DNA from: Phaseolus vulgaris | Lineage: Eukaryota; Streptophyta; Magnoliopsida; Fabales; Fabaceae | Assembly (NCBI RefSeq): GCF_000499845.2 | Contig: NC_023759.2 | Location: 33,356,464-33,420,463, forward strand | Length of the DNA: 64,000 nt | Reading direction: 5' to 3' | Shown: positions 22,389 through 35,189 of the stretch, piece after piece | Layout: every line of letters begins with the position of its first letter | How positions within the stretch are numbered: position 1 is the stretch's first letter | Notes under the pieces: model-generated | Database searches by the model: none | Told to the model about the DNA's origin: nothing | The model's input: the letters and a program-made list of their open reading frames with translations, nothing else | Translations under genes and position numbers: made by a program

Positions 22389-25300
22389 AATCTTTAAAAA
22401 AAATAAAAATAACTTTTATACATTGTGTAAAGTTTTAATTTATCAAATAAAAAATATCATATGTAAGACTTTTAAATATTTACCTTATATAAAAGTGTTC
22501 TTATTAAATTTAAATAAAAATACAGCATGTGAATATTAATGAAGAAACTAGCATATGTTTTGATGTGGAGAGGGTAGTTTAACAAATAATCCATGATGTG
22601 AAAGTTTTAATAAAAAAAATATAATTAAAAATAAATTTGTAATTAAATAATGTAAAAAATGGTTAAAATAATAATAAAAGTGGATTATGAATTTATTATG
22701 GTTTAGCCGTAAATGATGAAAAAGGAGTTGTGACATTATTGCAGTTCAAGGAAGGGGGAATATTAGAGAGATAGATGGAAAAGGCCTGGCATCTATCGTC
22801 TGGTCCTAAAATGGCCGCAAAAGCATAAAGAGAAAGCTCCAATTAAATGGATGGAATATTTGGTCAATGAAGAAGGTTCTGCAATTAAAGTGGTACGTAG
22901 ATCTTTTGTTTGCTTGCTTTTAATGCTAACCTTGTAAAGAACATGCACAAAATATGCTACTCCTAACAAAAAGGCATATATACCATACCATACCCTTCAC
23001 TGCATCAATTTGCATGTGTTACTGCATGCACTCATATAGCACATTTTCATGGAACTCAGCCATTTGAGTTTCAGAGACTATTAATTTATATACAAACATG
23101 AATTTCAGTGTCCATGGTTGATTTCATTGAGGAAAACAAACAAAATAAAAAATTCTTTAATTCTTTCTATAGCACATGTTGGACCTTTTGATTCTCCTAT
23201 GCTTGCACTTTTGTCGTTCTTACAAAAGTTGAAGATAACACTTAGATCCTGTCTTCTTGGCGATTCCTCATAAGGTGTTGCTCTCTCAAACTATTATGTG
23301 CTTCATTTTGTCCTCGTGGATTATATTTCTTGATTGCTATAACCGTTTCTGGTTAGTCAGAAGTTGAAGTTATACTTCATATTCATTTCACCAATCATGA
23401 GGTGATGAGGTAAGTTTTGGTTGCCCTTGTAGTCCATTTAACTGCAAGTAGTTTGAATATCTCCAACTCCATTAGTTGTACTGAGACTGGCCCTCCATTT
23501 ATTCTTGGATCTATTTAGAGAAACTTTATAAGTTGTTATATGAAAATAAAATGAGGAACTAATAATATCTCATAACTAACTTGTTGAACATAAACTAACC
23601 TTCAATAGCCGTAGATGCCAAATATCAAGTTAATTATGTTGCATCTGATATCTTGTTTTTTGGTTATTAGTTTTCGAGGATTATTACTGTTCATGGATCT
23701 TGTGAAGCTATACCACAATGAAGAACATTTTTAATTGAATTCTTTTTCACCCTTCAAGCCTCTTTGAACACAATAATTTCGTTAAGGCTCATAATGTCAC
23801 ATTTATGTGTAGCCCCAAATTATATGTGTTGTACCTATTGATGCAAAGATACTTATTATAAAGGAGATATATAAGGATTCGAGAGAGTGGATGCGTGAAA
23901 ATTTGATAAAGTTGTTTGAGGAAGTAGATATGTAAAGAAAATTTATTGATTTTTGTGAGTGATGTAACGGTTGTGAAAGATTTTTTGATTTTTTAAAAGG
24001 TGTAAAATGTAAGTTTATAAATTCACTCTTGTATTTAAAAATATTTGAATAATGAAATATGAAGTATTTTTGTATAAATTTAAGTTAATTAAAATTTTGT
24101 AAATTATTTTTGATACAGTTGAATAATTATTTTTGAAAAAAATACATTATTGATATAAAAAAATTATTAAATATATGTATAATTATAACAAGTTTAATCA
24201 ACAAATAATTATTATATTAAATTTAAATAATATCTTTTGTATATTTATTTTTTAAATTAATATTATTATTATATAAAATTATTTTTATTAGAAATAATTA
24301 TATTTATTTTTTTGTATTATAAGTATAATTTTATTATTGTTATTTATGGTAACCTTACTACTATAGTAGCTACTAATTATACCATCACCAAATACTAAGC
24401 ACAACACCACATCTAAGCCATAATATTTTCACTTCAAAAGATGTTGGAATTGGATAAAAGGAATGCATAAACAATTATAAAGTAAAAAAAAAAAACGGTT
24501 ATAATCCATTATAGATTTTTGGAACATCTATTATAAACTAAAAGAACAATTATCATGTTTTTGGAGAATCGATTATTCATGTCTCATTCATCATTATGCT
24601 TCGTTTTTGGAATTTCATGACTCTATCTTTGTAACACTCTTGAATAGTAACCAAGCACTACCATGCATGTCTACAGTGAACAAAGTGGAGTGTATTATGG
24701 TAAAACCAAACTGCCAACGTGGTTTTCCCTTATTTCTTAACACCCGCGAGGAAGCCTTCAACCACTATCTCTGCCTTTCCTCACTCTCATTTCTTTGCTG
24801 ATTATTAAATCCAAACAAGTGTGAAATCCTCCTTTCCATTTGCGTAAACAGTGTCAGCAGTTAAAACAAAGATTGCGTAAGTGATCACGTTCTTCTCAAT
24901 TATTTAAGCTTACACACTCGTGATATCTATCAATAGTGGAAAATCTTTGTTGTGTGTGTGATACCACAGAATCTTTTTTAGCGCATGTCAGAACTTCATC
25001 CACCACTTACTTGTTTGTACAAGAGAAATTATTTTAACTGGATCAAGACAGATATTGATCTATCAGTTGTGATGCAATGGATCAACTACAATAGTTCGTG
25101 AACTATTTGCTGAATCACCAGAAATTGTGGTCTTACCCTTGACGACAACAACAACATTCACAATCATGAACTAATGAAGTGGGTCTTATTATGTAACTAT
25201 TTTAGTACTACAAAATATTCTCACTAAAAAACTCACTAGCAATCAGCAAGGGGTGTCCACATTGTCCACAAGTAAGAACATTACATTACATCAGTCAATT

Positions 25301-26670
25301 AATTTTGTGGGTCTGACTAATTTTGCGAGTCTACATCTGAGACCAAATCCATCACATGTACTGTCCCTACAAAAATAAACAATAATCTCCCACCAAATAT
25401 AATGATGATATGATCACAGTGGTCTTTTGGATTCAGCTAATCAGAGAGAGACCCTAATCCCTTTGTAAATCTCACTAAATTTTGTCAATATATTCTTATA
25501 GCCAATGATTGTGTGTACTGATTGAGATAAGTTTTGTATGATCTACTTTCTTCGGGACAGTATTACCATAATGACTTCCTTCTCCTCAGGCATATATGCT
25601 ATTTGAAAATTCATCGCATTTGGGTGGTTTTTGGATTGGTTATTGAAAATAAAATGGTACCTTTAGGATCAGGTTGGATAAAAAGAATCTTTAGGGTGAC
25701 ATGAAAGTTGGTTTGTGCTTCTCCAAAGTAAGGCACCTTGTCATTGGACTCAATGCCTTTCACCATCCTTACCAACTAAAGAAAATGAAACTAACTAAAA
25801 ATTAAAAAGCCTTTCACTATCCCGAAGTAGATGCAAAGTTATATGTCACATTAGTTTCTGCTTTCAGTAAGCATGGATTCTACAATTAACAACTGTTATA
25901 AACTGAATTAACTAATCACTCTAAGAGATATTAATTAACACTGCATAAAAAATTCTTATATTTTTTTATAATCGTATCAATGCGATTTGTCCCTTTATTT
26001 AGGCCAGGGTTGTTTAAAATGGTAAGTTTTTTGAGTTGGTGAAGGATATCAGAACAAAAACTTGACCCTACTTGTATAAGCTTGGGGCTTCATCTTTCGA
26101 CATCTTAAAGTTTTACCTACAGTTTTCTCCACCTCCATAAAGAGAATGGCCCCAGTTACAATCATTGTGTCTCATCACAAAATAATGTCTTAAATTTTGG
26201 TGCAGTATGAAATTTGTCAAAGATCAATAAATTAAGTTTGTGCACAGTACTCTACTCATGTACCTAAATTTCGAAGATAAACCAAACTGCCACACCACAG
26301 TGTCTTGGTATTAACACCCAAGTCCCAATGGACAACATAAGCGGAATGTTATGGTCCAAATCCATTCAAGTATCCCATGTATAAATGAAAATTGAATTAG
26401 CTTAATGGAGTTTTATTAATTTCACCCCAAGAATAAACTACAGTTTTATTAGTAAATTCTAAAAGAAGTAAATGTCTTGGTTTCCAAAATATTAAAAGCA
26501 GGGGTGTTAATAATAGAACTGATAAAAAAATCGAAAATTAATCCAAATAATCGATAATGGAAAAAAAAAACTAAAATCTTTTGAAGATTTTTTTATTTTT
26601 TCTCTGAAAACTGAGAGTTTCAGTTCGATTTACAGTTTCAATATTCAAAATAATCCAAACAAAACTGAAT
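22389..26670. other. 4.3-kb AT-rich intergenic region, no gene recognised
   Basis: Long A/T tracts alternate with mixed sequence. An open stretch at about 22780-22895 reads as a Lys-rich peptide followed by a GT, but has no Met and no partner exon. ORFs such as 24607-24801 show no motif. No repeat family was recognised. Confidence 0.5.
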
Positions 26671-26726
26671 CACAATATACATTTAATATATTTATTATCA
26701 CAATATACATTTAATATATTTATTAT
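26671..26726. repeat. 28-bp tandem duplication
   Basis: CACAATATACATTTAATATA begins at 26671 and again at 26699, exact over 28 bp. It runs into an ATT microsatellite at about 26720-26735. Confidence 0.92.
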
Positions 26727-26735
26727 TATTATTAT

Positions 26736-27094
26736 TGTACAGTCCAATACCGAATAGATACTCCGTGTTCAACCATTCAATATATGAGGATAGATCACAA
26801 GTGATTAATTACTCACTAAACAAGATTAAGAAGGTAATTGGATCTTTGTGAACCTAGAACAATTCTCAAACCTATAAGAAAGCTATAAATAGAAGATAAC
26901 GTCAAAGGAAAAAGATACTGATTCTATAATCACAATACCTATAAATTATACATACTCATACCTGACTTAAGCGTCGAAGTGTCTTTGCAGGTACTCACCC
27001 TGAGATACCGAGAGGATGAAGAGCTTAAAAATCATATAACTAAAAAGTTTGGAGACTTATTAGAAGAAATTCGATTTTGTTCAATCATGTAAGA
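26736..27094 (+). repeat. Possible gypsy LTR remnant, about 360 bp
   Basis: It starts TGTACAGTCC. It holds a TATA box (TATAAATA, 26884-26891). About 80 bp further on it has CTGACTTAAGCGTCGAAGTG and TTTGCAGGTACTC, close to CTGACTTGAGCG and CTGCAGGTACCCC in the first element's LTR. The right end is unclear, and ATT repeats flank both sides. A solo LTR of a related Tat family is the best reading. Confidence 0.5.
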
Positions 27095-27124
27095 ATTATT
27101 ATTATTATTATTATTATTATTATA
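27094..27124. repeat. (ATT)n microsatellite
   Basis: About ten uninterrupted ATT units. Confidence 0.95.
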
Positions 27125-27371
27125 AATTATACATTTTAACACAAATCTTTTAGTAAAGTTTTGTGATTTGCTTCACACATTTAATTAGTAGGTTTTTTAT
27201 TCCTCTTCATAGTCGACTTGTCAACTCTTTTTGCAGGTGGTGTCATCAACTTCACTCTCTTGTTTTCACTTTGACATTGTATTACGTCTCACTTCACTCT
27301 ATTATTGTCATTGATTTTAGCATACAAGAAATTCTTAAGGTAAGAAATTAAAAATCACAAAAATTATTCAA

Positions 27372-27720
27372 AATATTATTAAAAAACCATTAAATTCAAA
27401 CCAATTTTAGAGAAAAAAAATATTTAGTTGTTATATTACAAAATTAATATTATTTTAGAGATTAAAAAAATTAATAATATCTAAATTAGTTTATATTATT
27501 GATAAATAATTTTTAAATAGATATCTAATTAGCTATCAAGATTTTAGCTACCAATTATTTAAATTTTAAAATTGTTAGTAATTAAATACCTATTTAAAAA
27601 TTATTTATCAATAATATAAATTAATTTAGATATCAATAATTTTTTTAATCCCTAGAATAGTATTTAATATAATCAATATAGCAATTAATTATTTATATTT
27701 AAATTTTTTGTTTTTTGTGA
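27372..27720. mobile_element. CACTA-type MITE family, copy 2 (decayed)
   Basis: It shares with copy 1, in the same order, CCAATTTTAGAGA, TTTAGTTGTTATATTA, AGTTTATATTATTGATAAAT, the central GCTATCAAGATTTTAGCTAC and the mirror-image right arm. The terminal CACTA-like ends are not recognisable. Confidence 0.7.
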
Positions 27721-28284
27721 CCCATACGTAAAAATCGGTTTGGTTTGGTTCGACTTTATTTTGTCTTTCAAACTAACCTAAACCAAATGACATATATTTA
27801 TTACGTTTAGTTTAAATGTATTTTTAATAACCCATTATTCAAAGATAACGAAATAACTAATGAATTAAAATGAAGATTAAACGATATTTTAACTTTAAAA
27901 AATCCTAACCCAATTAAAGTTGAGAGTTTTTTTTTTTAGAGGATTATTTTTAAATGTTCTTAAACAAGATCTCACTATACTCCTAAATATGATACAAATA
28001 AAACTATGACAATAAAGTATGACCATAATATGACTTTAAATATTTGAATATGATTAAAAGATTTTATATAATTAAATATGATTCAAACATATTTTAAATG
28101 ATTTTGACAAAAACAAGTTTTAAATGAAGAGTTTCTTAATAAAAGAAAAAAAGAAAATGGTTTTGCAATACATTTTGAAAGAAAAAAAAAAGTGAGAAAC
28201 CACTAATACTATGAATTATTAAATAAAAGGAACATTTCTTCCTTTATTTGGTCAAATAAGATTGTTTACATAAATTACATACAT
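27721..28284. other. AT-rich spacer between MITE copies
   Basis: No ORF or repeat was recognised. Confidence 0.6.
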
Positions 28285-28577
28285 TAAAATCATTAAATAT
28301 CAACTAATGTAGAATAAAAATTAATTAATTATTATATTCATTAAATTAGATAATATTTTATAAAATAAAAAATTATTGATATATAAAATAGTTTTTATTT
28401 TCAATAAAAAAAATTAAAATATTTTAAAATTAATATCTAATATTTAGCTATCAAAATATTAACTATCAAGATTTTAACTACTTTATATTATAAATTAGTC
28501 TTTAATTAAATTAGTGACTAATTTTATCATTTTAGATAAATAAATTAGTTTCTATAACCAATTTTTCTTTTAGTGGA
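28285..28577. mobile_element. CACTA-type MITE family, copy 3 (decayed)
   Basis: It contains the family pattern TAATTATTATATTCATTAAA, a central TAGCTATCAAAATATTAACT and a right end TTCTTTTAGTGG. It is more diverged than copies 1 and 5. Confidence 0.6.
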
Positions 28578-28898
28578 ATGTAATGAGATCAGAAGAAAAA
28601 AAAAATGTGGAAAACTTCAAATTGTAGGATTGTATTGTCAGTAGAAAAAATAAAGTTTGACCTAATATAGAGAATAAGAAAATAATTGTCCATTTTCCCA
28701 CTAAAATGATAAAAAAAATTAAGGATATACAAAATATTCATTTCAAACTAAATTACACTAACAAATTCTTACATCAAATTGTCATCCCATAGAAAACTTT
28801 AGTTAAATATTCAAAAGAACAAATAATAAAATTAATTATGTAGGCTTTATTGGCACCCTGAAAGATGATAGAATAATTATTTAAACCTCCACCAATCA

Positions 28899-28910
<12 letters not shown>

Positions 28911-28929
<19 letters not shown>

Positions 28930-28932
28930 TAT
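28911..28932. repeat. (AT)n microsatellite
   Basis: Eleven AT units, self-complementary. Confidence 0.95.
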
Positions 28933-29057
28933 AAATTATCGATAAATAATAAATTGAATAAATTAAAATATTTAAGAGATGGTTTAAATTATTTAAATAT
29001 TGTACAAAATCTCGTTCCAAGATTAAGTTGCCACAACACACCTGTTTTATAAAACAA

Positions 29058-29203
29058 AAAATATATTCATATACCTCAAAACTAGACTAAACAACCCATC
29101 ATTATTTTTTTTTAATTGTTTTCACACACAAAAATGTATTCCTATACCCCAAAACTAGACTAAACAACCCATCATTATTTTTCGTTGAATTGTTTTTCAA
29201 AAT
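29058..29203. repeat. 73-bp imperfect tandem repeat
   Basis: AAAACTAGACTAAACAACCC with CATCATTATTTTT occurs twice with a 73-bp period; flanking bases differ slightly. Confidence 0.85.
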
Positions 29204-29619
29204 CTGAGAAAGATATAATTACATATGTTTTTTTCATAATCATTGATTTGTATGAAAACATCTTTGCACCAAGTGTACATGACAGTGTGTAATAAGGTGC
29301 AGCCTTCTACCTACTATTGTGCACCCTGTTCTACCTACTTTGTGTTGTTTACTTTGGTGTGTGTTTTAACAAAGATCAAAGATGCTTGTTGTTCTTGTTT
29401 TTCATACACGAAATGTTACTGGCCCGCTCCACCTCCACCACACACCTTGTACAAGATTGAGTTGTATTTTGACCTGAGGGGCAACTATTTCATGACTTCC
29501 TACTGGTAGATGCAATGTTTGATCTCTTGTCGAGTCTCCTTGCTTCATTCCGTGATGTTAGTTGATTTTAAGATTACACATTTTATGGTGACACTTTGTT
29601 TATGATTTTTGGATTAACA

Positions 29620-30535
29620 ATTATGGTAAGAAATCCAAAGAAGATTTCCACTAGACACGAACTTAACCAAGTGGTTATGTAAGTGTGAAGATTCACTTCT
29701 AGGGCAAATAGAAAAACACAGATATATGGTGTGGATGATAATGATTGCAGAAATAAATGAACAAAATAAAGCAAGGAATAAAGTGATGACCGAATAGTAA
29801 AGGAGGAATTAAAGAACATGAAGAAAAGGAAGGTGTAAATGCATGGAAAGAAAAGAGAAAGAGTGAAGGAAGCTTATGGAATGGAGGGGATGATTCACAC
29901 CACTTGGAGGGTGGGAGGCTTCAAGATAAGTGGTGCAAAGCCGCCACTTGAAGTGCACTGCACTCGAGATAAGACCTAGATAAATGAAGTACTCATACTC
30001 ATAAAACACACATGCAAAGTTTCTTTACTTAATTCAATTTCAATGTGAAAATACATGAGGTAATGCACCCTTTATATAGGAAGGAGTGACTTGGAGGGCA
30101 AGATGAGTGAAGGGTAAAATGGGAAGGGGAGAGGGGCAGCCTAGGGTGTTGATCATGGTTAAAACCGCCCCTTTAGACATAACTTCTAGAAGTTAGGTTA
30201 AAAACCCTATTTCTAGGTGCCTTATCTTGAAAAAGTGGGTTTGACACAAGCCATTTCGCTAAGTACACTCCTATTTATGCTATGTAAACCTACTATTGTC
30301 TATTCTTCTATTTGGACCCCCAAAGTGAGTCCAATTTATTTACATAACTTCTCTTGTGGAAAGACAAGAAGGAAGAACTTATATTCTGGTTTATATCTGG
30401 TTCTTCTTCTGTTGATGCTCTCCCAAGTTTTGGTGGGGCCTGGCTTTGTATACTTAGATGGGTGACCTTTTTGTGAAGTGCTTGAAGTGCCCTTAGTCAT
30501 TTGCTAGTTGTTATGGTTTGTATCATTACCACCTG
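29620..30535 (-). repeat. Possible LTR fragment, minus orientation
   Basis: On the minus strand CTATATAAAGGGTGCATTAC (about 30080-30061) looks like a plant TATA box and start region. It is preceded by moderately GC-richer sequence and followed by about 400 bp of pyrimidine-rich leader-like sequence. This resembles U3-R-U5, but I found no ends or TSD. A host promoter remnant is an alternative. Confidence 0.35.
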
Positions 30536-30695
30536 TAGCAAACTAAAATACTACAAAAAAAATTACCACCACCCCAACAAATTGTGCTAGGATCCAAGTT
30601 AGTGTTGATTAAAATAGCAAAAATAAGCATTATTTTACTTAATCTTCCACAATACCAAAATCCATAAAAAACAAATAACAATTGTTTGTTCTTTA

Positions 30696-31778
30696 TGTTA
30701 GAATATATGGCCTTAAACAAGAGGGGGGTGAATTGTTTATAAAAAAATTTGAAAACTTTGAAGGTATAATGAAAGTCAATGAAGAATCACATAGAAAGAA
30801 ACTAAGGAAAGCAAAACACAAAGTTGTTTTAGTTGATTTCCAGAAAATCAACCGGTTGTTTTTGCGATTCAACTGGTTGTTTTTATCAGCAGTTAATAAA
30901 AACAACTTATATATGTAGGATCAGGGAAAGAAAGAATCACACAAACAGATTTATACTGGTTCACTCTTACACCAAGAGCTACATCCAGTCCCCAGAAACC
31001 ACTGGGTAATCCACTATGCAATCAAAACTAGATTACAAACACCACACACCAAAGTAGTGACCTTGAACCCCTCAAAAAACACATTACCTTTGGCAAACCA
31101 CACCAAGAGTGTTGATCTTGAACACCTCAAGAACACACAACACTCCTTGGCAACACAAATACAAAAGATTGAGAAAGGATTACACCTGATCAAAGCACAA
31201 CTGAAAAGTATATTATTGCAATCATATTTCACTCTCACTTGAAAATCCAAAGCTTGATGTGAATCTTGAAAACTTGAGATCAAATTTGCCAAACTGAATT
31301 CTCAAAACTGTTTCTTACCTTCCAGCAACGTATAACAAACTATATATACTTCCAAAGGTTGGTTAAAAACATTTCAAGTTGGAGCGTATTCAGTTAGAAA
31401 TCATTTAAGACAGATTCATCAATCAAAATTGAATTCTGTTAGGATTTTCAAAGACACAATCGGTTGAAATCACGAAACAACTGATTGATTTGGTTTGGTA
31501 GAAAAATTCAACCAAGTCAAACAGCTTTCAACCTTTTTCAAAAACCTTTAAGAGCAAAACAATCGGTTGATTCGACAAAACAACAGGTTATTTTTCACTT
31601 GGTTAGAAAAACATCCATTTTCAAAAAGGTTTTAATTCACATCAGTTTTAGATTCAACAAGGGAGTGGATTACACTTTAATCTACCCAGATCCCACCCAC
31701 ACGCAGCAACAACTCCAGTCTTTCATCAAACACCTTGGATTTGGATTCTTCAAAGCTTTTGATCACTCTTGATCAACA
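30696..31778 (-). mobile_element. Family A solo LTR 1, TSD CTTTA
   Basis: In plus-strand order it reads TGTTAGAATAT...TTGATCAACA, the reverse complement of the family A LTR ends (TGTTGA...TTCTAACA). CTTTA flanks it at 30691-30695 and 31779-31783. It carries three CAAYCGRTTG pairs (starts 30849/30870, 31457/31478, 31560/31581), each 21 bp apart. The GGGGGGTGAATTGTT tract near one end is the complement of the C run of plus-oriented copies. Short ORFs inside it (for example 31485-31772) are not genes. Confidence 0.92.
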
Positions 31779-33057
31779 CTTTACCTATTATCCACGACCA
31801 AGCTTTTAATTGTGTTAGACTAAAGATTTTTGTTGTATTAGGCCTATAATTTTTTTAAACAATATTGTTCTTTGTCTCCAAAATTCTCCAATAATGGCCA
31901 TCCACATGCACCCCTAAGCTATATTTTAAGCCCTGCTAACCTCAAGATCAAAAATTGCCTTAAGTGGTTTTTTGGTACATTATAGGCTATTGTCCTACCC
32001 AATCCAAATACTACATAAATTCCAAACTACCCTAAAGACATTGCAGGTTAAGAAAAGATAACGTGTTGACTCCTCTTTTTCACCGTACATTATGCACATA
32101 ATATTGCCTAACATTATCCCTGTTATACACAAATTATCTTTCATTGCCACTCTATTTTGTAACACTCTCCATGCAGTAACTTATGTTGAGGGAAGGGTCT
32201 TAATCTTCCAAAAAATCTTAAATGTATTCCTTTTTTCCCACTTTATTCATTAAAAAGTTCATTGTAATCTGATTTGACCGTGTAGACTTTAGACTCTTAT
32301 TCTTTCCATTGTCATTAATCTTCCCCTTCCTTACTTGAAGCTATGCCATTTATCTCTTGTATTAATGTGTTTATTTGATTAGCTTCCCATGAAACAACCT
32401 TCTTCCCCACTCAAAAATCCAATGCCATCTGTTATTTTCCCAGTTCCCTGCATCATCTAACCTTGCCTATTTAAAACTAGAGATAGCATATAGCCTTAGG
32501 TATTTATCTTTTAGGGGTTTGTTCCCTACCCATCTATCCTCCCACTCATTTATGCTTTTTTTTCCATATCCTATTTTTCATAAAAAAAATTGTCCTAAAA
32601 ACTATTCTATCGCTCCTCCATAAAACTTATTTTCTTAATATCTATCCACCAAAGTGAATTTGATCTGACAACCCTTGTATTCAGTAAAATCCTCCAACCA
32701 CCATATTTAGACTCTAAAATCTCCTTCCACAATCATTCCTCCAACTCATCTTTGAATTTTATTAATTCTTTTCATAACAGATGTAGGTATCTTAAAGAAA
32801 AATAGAAGAGAGGGAATAATGTAATAACTGATTTTAAGAGATAAATTTCCCTTGAAAAGGATAATATTTTTCCACATCCTGTATAACCACTCTTGCAAAC
32901 CCCTTTTCAGACCGATTTGAATTCCTTAATTGGATTCTCATTCACTAAAATGGACAAAGTTGAGGACTTTGTACACTTTTTCATTCATCCAACCCATATT
33001 TCATAAAATCCCAACCTCCCTAGCTTCTAATATATAAAATTCCATCGGGCTGAGCCA

Positions 33058-34300
33058 TTAATGAATATTTTACGACAAATGTACTAAGTAAGAAGTAATA
33101 AATTGTCCCTAAGGAAGAATATTGAACCCACAAGGAATAGCTCTAAAATATGAAATGTAATATTCACTAAATATAAAAAAAAAATGTGTAAAAGTTTGTT
33201 TGAAATATTGCTTGTATAATGAACTCGTAAGAAATTAAATAAAAATAAAGTAAATGATTTAGATGATTCAAGGGAAAAATGGGATTGAGGTTAATTCTTC
33301 TCACTCGTTTATATTTTCAATGAATAAAAACATATAACATTTCATCTTGATTGACATTGATGCACATATAAAAATCATTCTTATTGATTCTCATATACAA
33401 AATTATTAAGAATGTCTCCTAAATATCAATTCTCGCATATTTATAAAAACTTCTTATTATTACGAACAAATGTTATAAAGCAATTAATATTTAAAATTTA
33501 TTCCTAACATTCAAATACGTTAAGCATTATATTTAGGTTAGATTCTTACAAGTACTTTCCAGTCAAATCTAAGGATCAAAATTAAGAATAAAAATACAAA
33601 CTTTAAGAATAAAATGATAATATCAACCATCAATCAAGAACATAATATTATAAATAAATATCACCTCAATACATAAGAGTTTGAATAGATTACTCATAAT
33701 CCCAAAGGGAAGAATTAGTCACTCATGTTGGTCATTATAAGCATGGAAAGCAAGAAAAGAAGATCCAATATGTTTCTCCTTTACGGTTGTCTCCTCTAGG
33801 GTTTTCCATCTCTCAATATTCTCACAATGATGTCTAGGGTTATGCCTGGCGCCTTCTATTTAACCTAATTGGGCTTGGATTAAGTAACATATTGCTCAAG
33901 TGCAATATTGCTTTCTTAAGCGAGTTTCACGAGAAAAAACTCAACTTTATTAGAGTGAACTCGCTTAAGCAAACCTTGTGCGAGTTCCTCTGGAGTGATC
34001 TTGTTTGAGAAAGTTTTCAATGCTCCAATTATGTATTTTCTTCTTGTCTTTAACTTGTTCATTCTCCTTTAACCATTTTATCTCCATCTTCCCATAAATG
34101 CATGAGATTAGCACAAGTTTTGGAATAAATTGTTCTTATTCATCTCATAATAAAAAAAATATGTAAAAAGGTTCAAATTCCGAAATTAAAGGTTGAATTA
34201 TAAATTTATTAATGATTAAAGTCCATAAGTGTCTATATTTTTGCAAGAAATATTACTGAATTATGGTACTTATTAACCACAAACCTTATCGTATTCTTGT
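33058..34300. other. Unclassified insert splitting LINE E
   Basis: About 1.2 kb separates RT blocks that should be adjacent. It is AT-rich with a mixed part at about 33700-34010 that has repeated GCGAGTT/AACTCGC words (CTTAAGCGAGTTTCACG, GAACTCGCTTAAGC). No ORF is seen. The ends and any TSD are uncertain, so its class is open. Confidence 0.4.
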
Positions 34301-34318
34301 TTTTAAAAAATGTTGCTT

Positions 34319-34615
34319 TTATTTTTTCCTCTTAATCTCCTTTAAAGTTTCATTTGCAACAAGTGCACTATCCACCAATCCCCTCCCCTCTAAGAGCATT
34401 AATTGCTTATGATCTAAGACCTTATTTAAGACCTTTTTCAATCTTAGTGATAAGATCTTGGCTATTACCTTATACACACAACCTACCAGAGAAATGGGCC
34501 AAAACTCATGTAGATGTTGAGGATTAACTATTTTAGGTATTAGAGTGATAAAAGAGTCATTTAATTCAATGGGCAACATAATTGTAAAAAGTTGTGTACA
34601 ACATTCACCACCCAA
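34319..34615 (-). pseudogene. LINE E reverse transcriptase fragment
   Basis: The minus frame of 98 codons contains NDSFITLIPKIVNPQHL, FWPISLVGCVYKVIAKILSL and ANETLKEIKRKK, the RT finger region of L1-type elements (compare I-P-K, R-P-I-S-L and A-N-E-x2-x-E). It stops where the insert begins. There is no initiation context. It is a relic. Confidence 0.8.
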
Positions 34616-34722
34616 AAAAAATTAGAAAACCAAAATTGTACTCGTTTGATCTGAGGGTTTTACTACTTTCACAATTCCAAATGACCTCTTTAATTTCATG
34701 TTCAAATATATTCTCAATAAGC

Positions 34723-34892
34723 ACACTACTAAAAAGTAGTTAAATAAAAACTAATTTTAGACAAAAAAAATAATTAGTTCGTAAATTGACTAAATTAGAT
34801 ATTATTTTATAAACTAAAAAATTATTGGTATCTAAAGTAGTTTCTATTATTAATAAAAAAAATTATAAACTAGTTTCTAAACTGGTATCCTT
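34723..34892. mobile_element. CACTA-type MITE family, copy 4, left half only
   Basis: It begins CACACTACTAAAAAG and follows the family through ATTAGTTCGTAAATTGACTA and ATTATTGGTATCTAAAGTAG, then breaks off near TTTCTAAACTGGTATCC. The right arm is missing. Confidence 0.7.
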
Positions 34893-35189
34893 CTTACCCC
34901 CAGCTTGTTGCTTCCAATTTCACATTTATTTCTTGGATTACGTGACTTTGTAACAACCAAATAAGTTAGTGCTATAACAAAAAATATTTACAAAAATAAC
35001 AACAAAAAATAAATCCACACTTCACTCATCGTAAAAGAAAGATTAAAGGAAAATTACTCAACCATTCCATTTATTTCAAATTGATCAAGCATTAAAATGC
35101 AGTTGCAAATAATATAACCTAAAAATACAATGGACCTAAGTGTTAGAATTGTAGGCCTTAAACAAGAGGGAGGGAGGTGAATTGGTTAT

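Larger units (their letters stand above)
28578..29619. other. AT-rich spacer with simple repeats
   Basis: It includes an (AT)n run at 28911-28932 and the 73-bp repeat at 29058-29203. An ORF at 29243-29509 (88 codons, Cys-rich) has no recognisable domain and is not called a gene. Confidence 0.55.
31840..34722 (-). mobile_element. LINE remnant E, minus strand, interrupted
   Basis: Two blocks carry L1-type ORF2 remnants. Block 34722-34300 holds early RT. Block 33057-31840 holds later RT (WNFIY, KLGRLGFYEIWVGWMN), thumb and a zinc-binding remnant near 32200-32030. The RT of the two blocks is roughly continuous apart from an insert of about 1.2 kb (33058-34300). Many stops mark an old copy unlike LINEs A and B. 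No TSD was determined. Confidence 0.65.

Noticed and set aside
24607..24801. 64-codon ORF in spacer
   Set aside because: No motif, no promoter, no conserved neighbour; chance ORF.
29243..29509. Cys-rich 88-codon ORF, considered as a small secreted peptide
   Set aside because: No signal peptide of normal form and no regular Cys spacing; lies in repeat-rich spacer.
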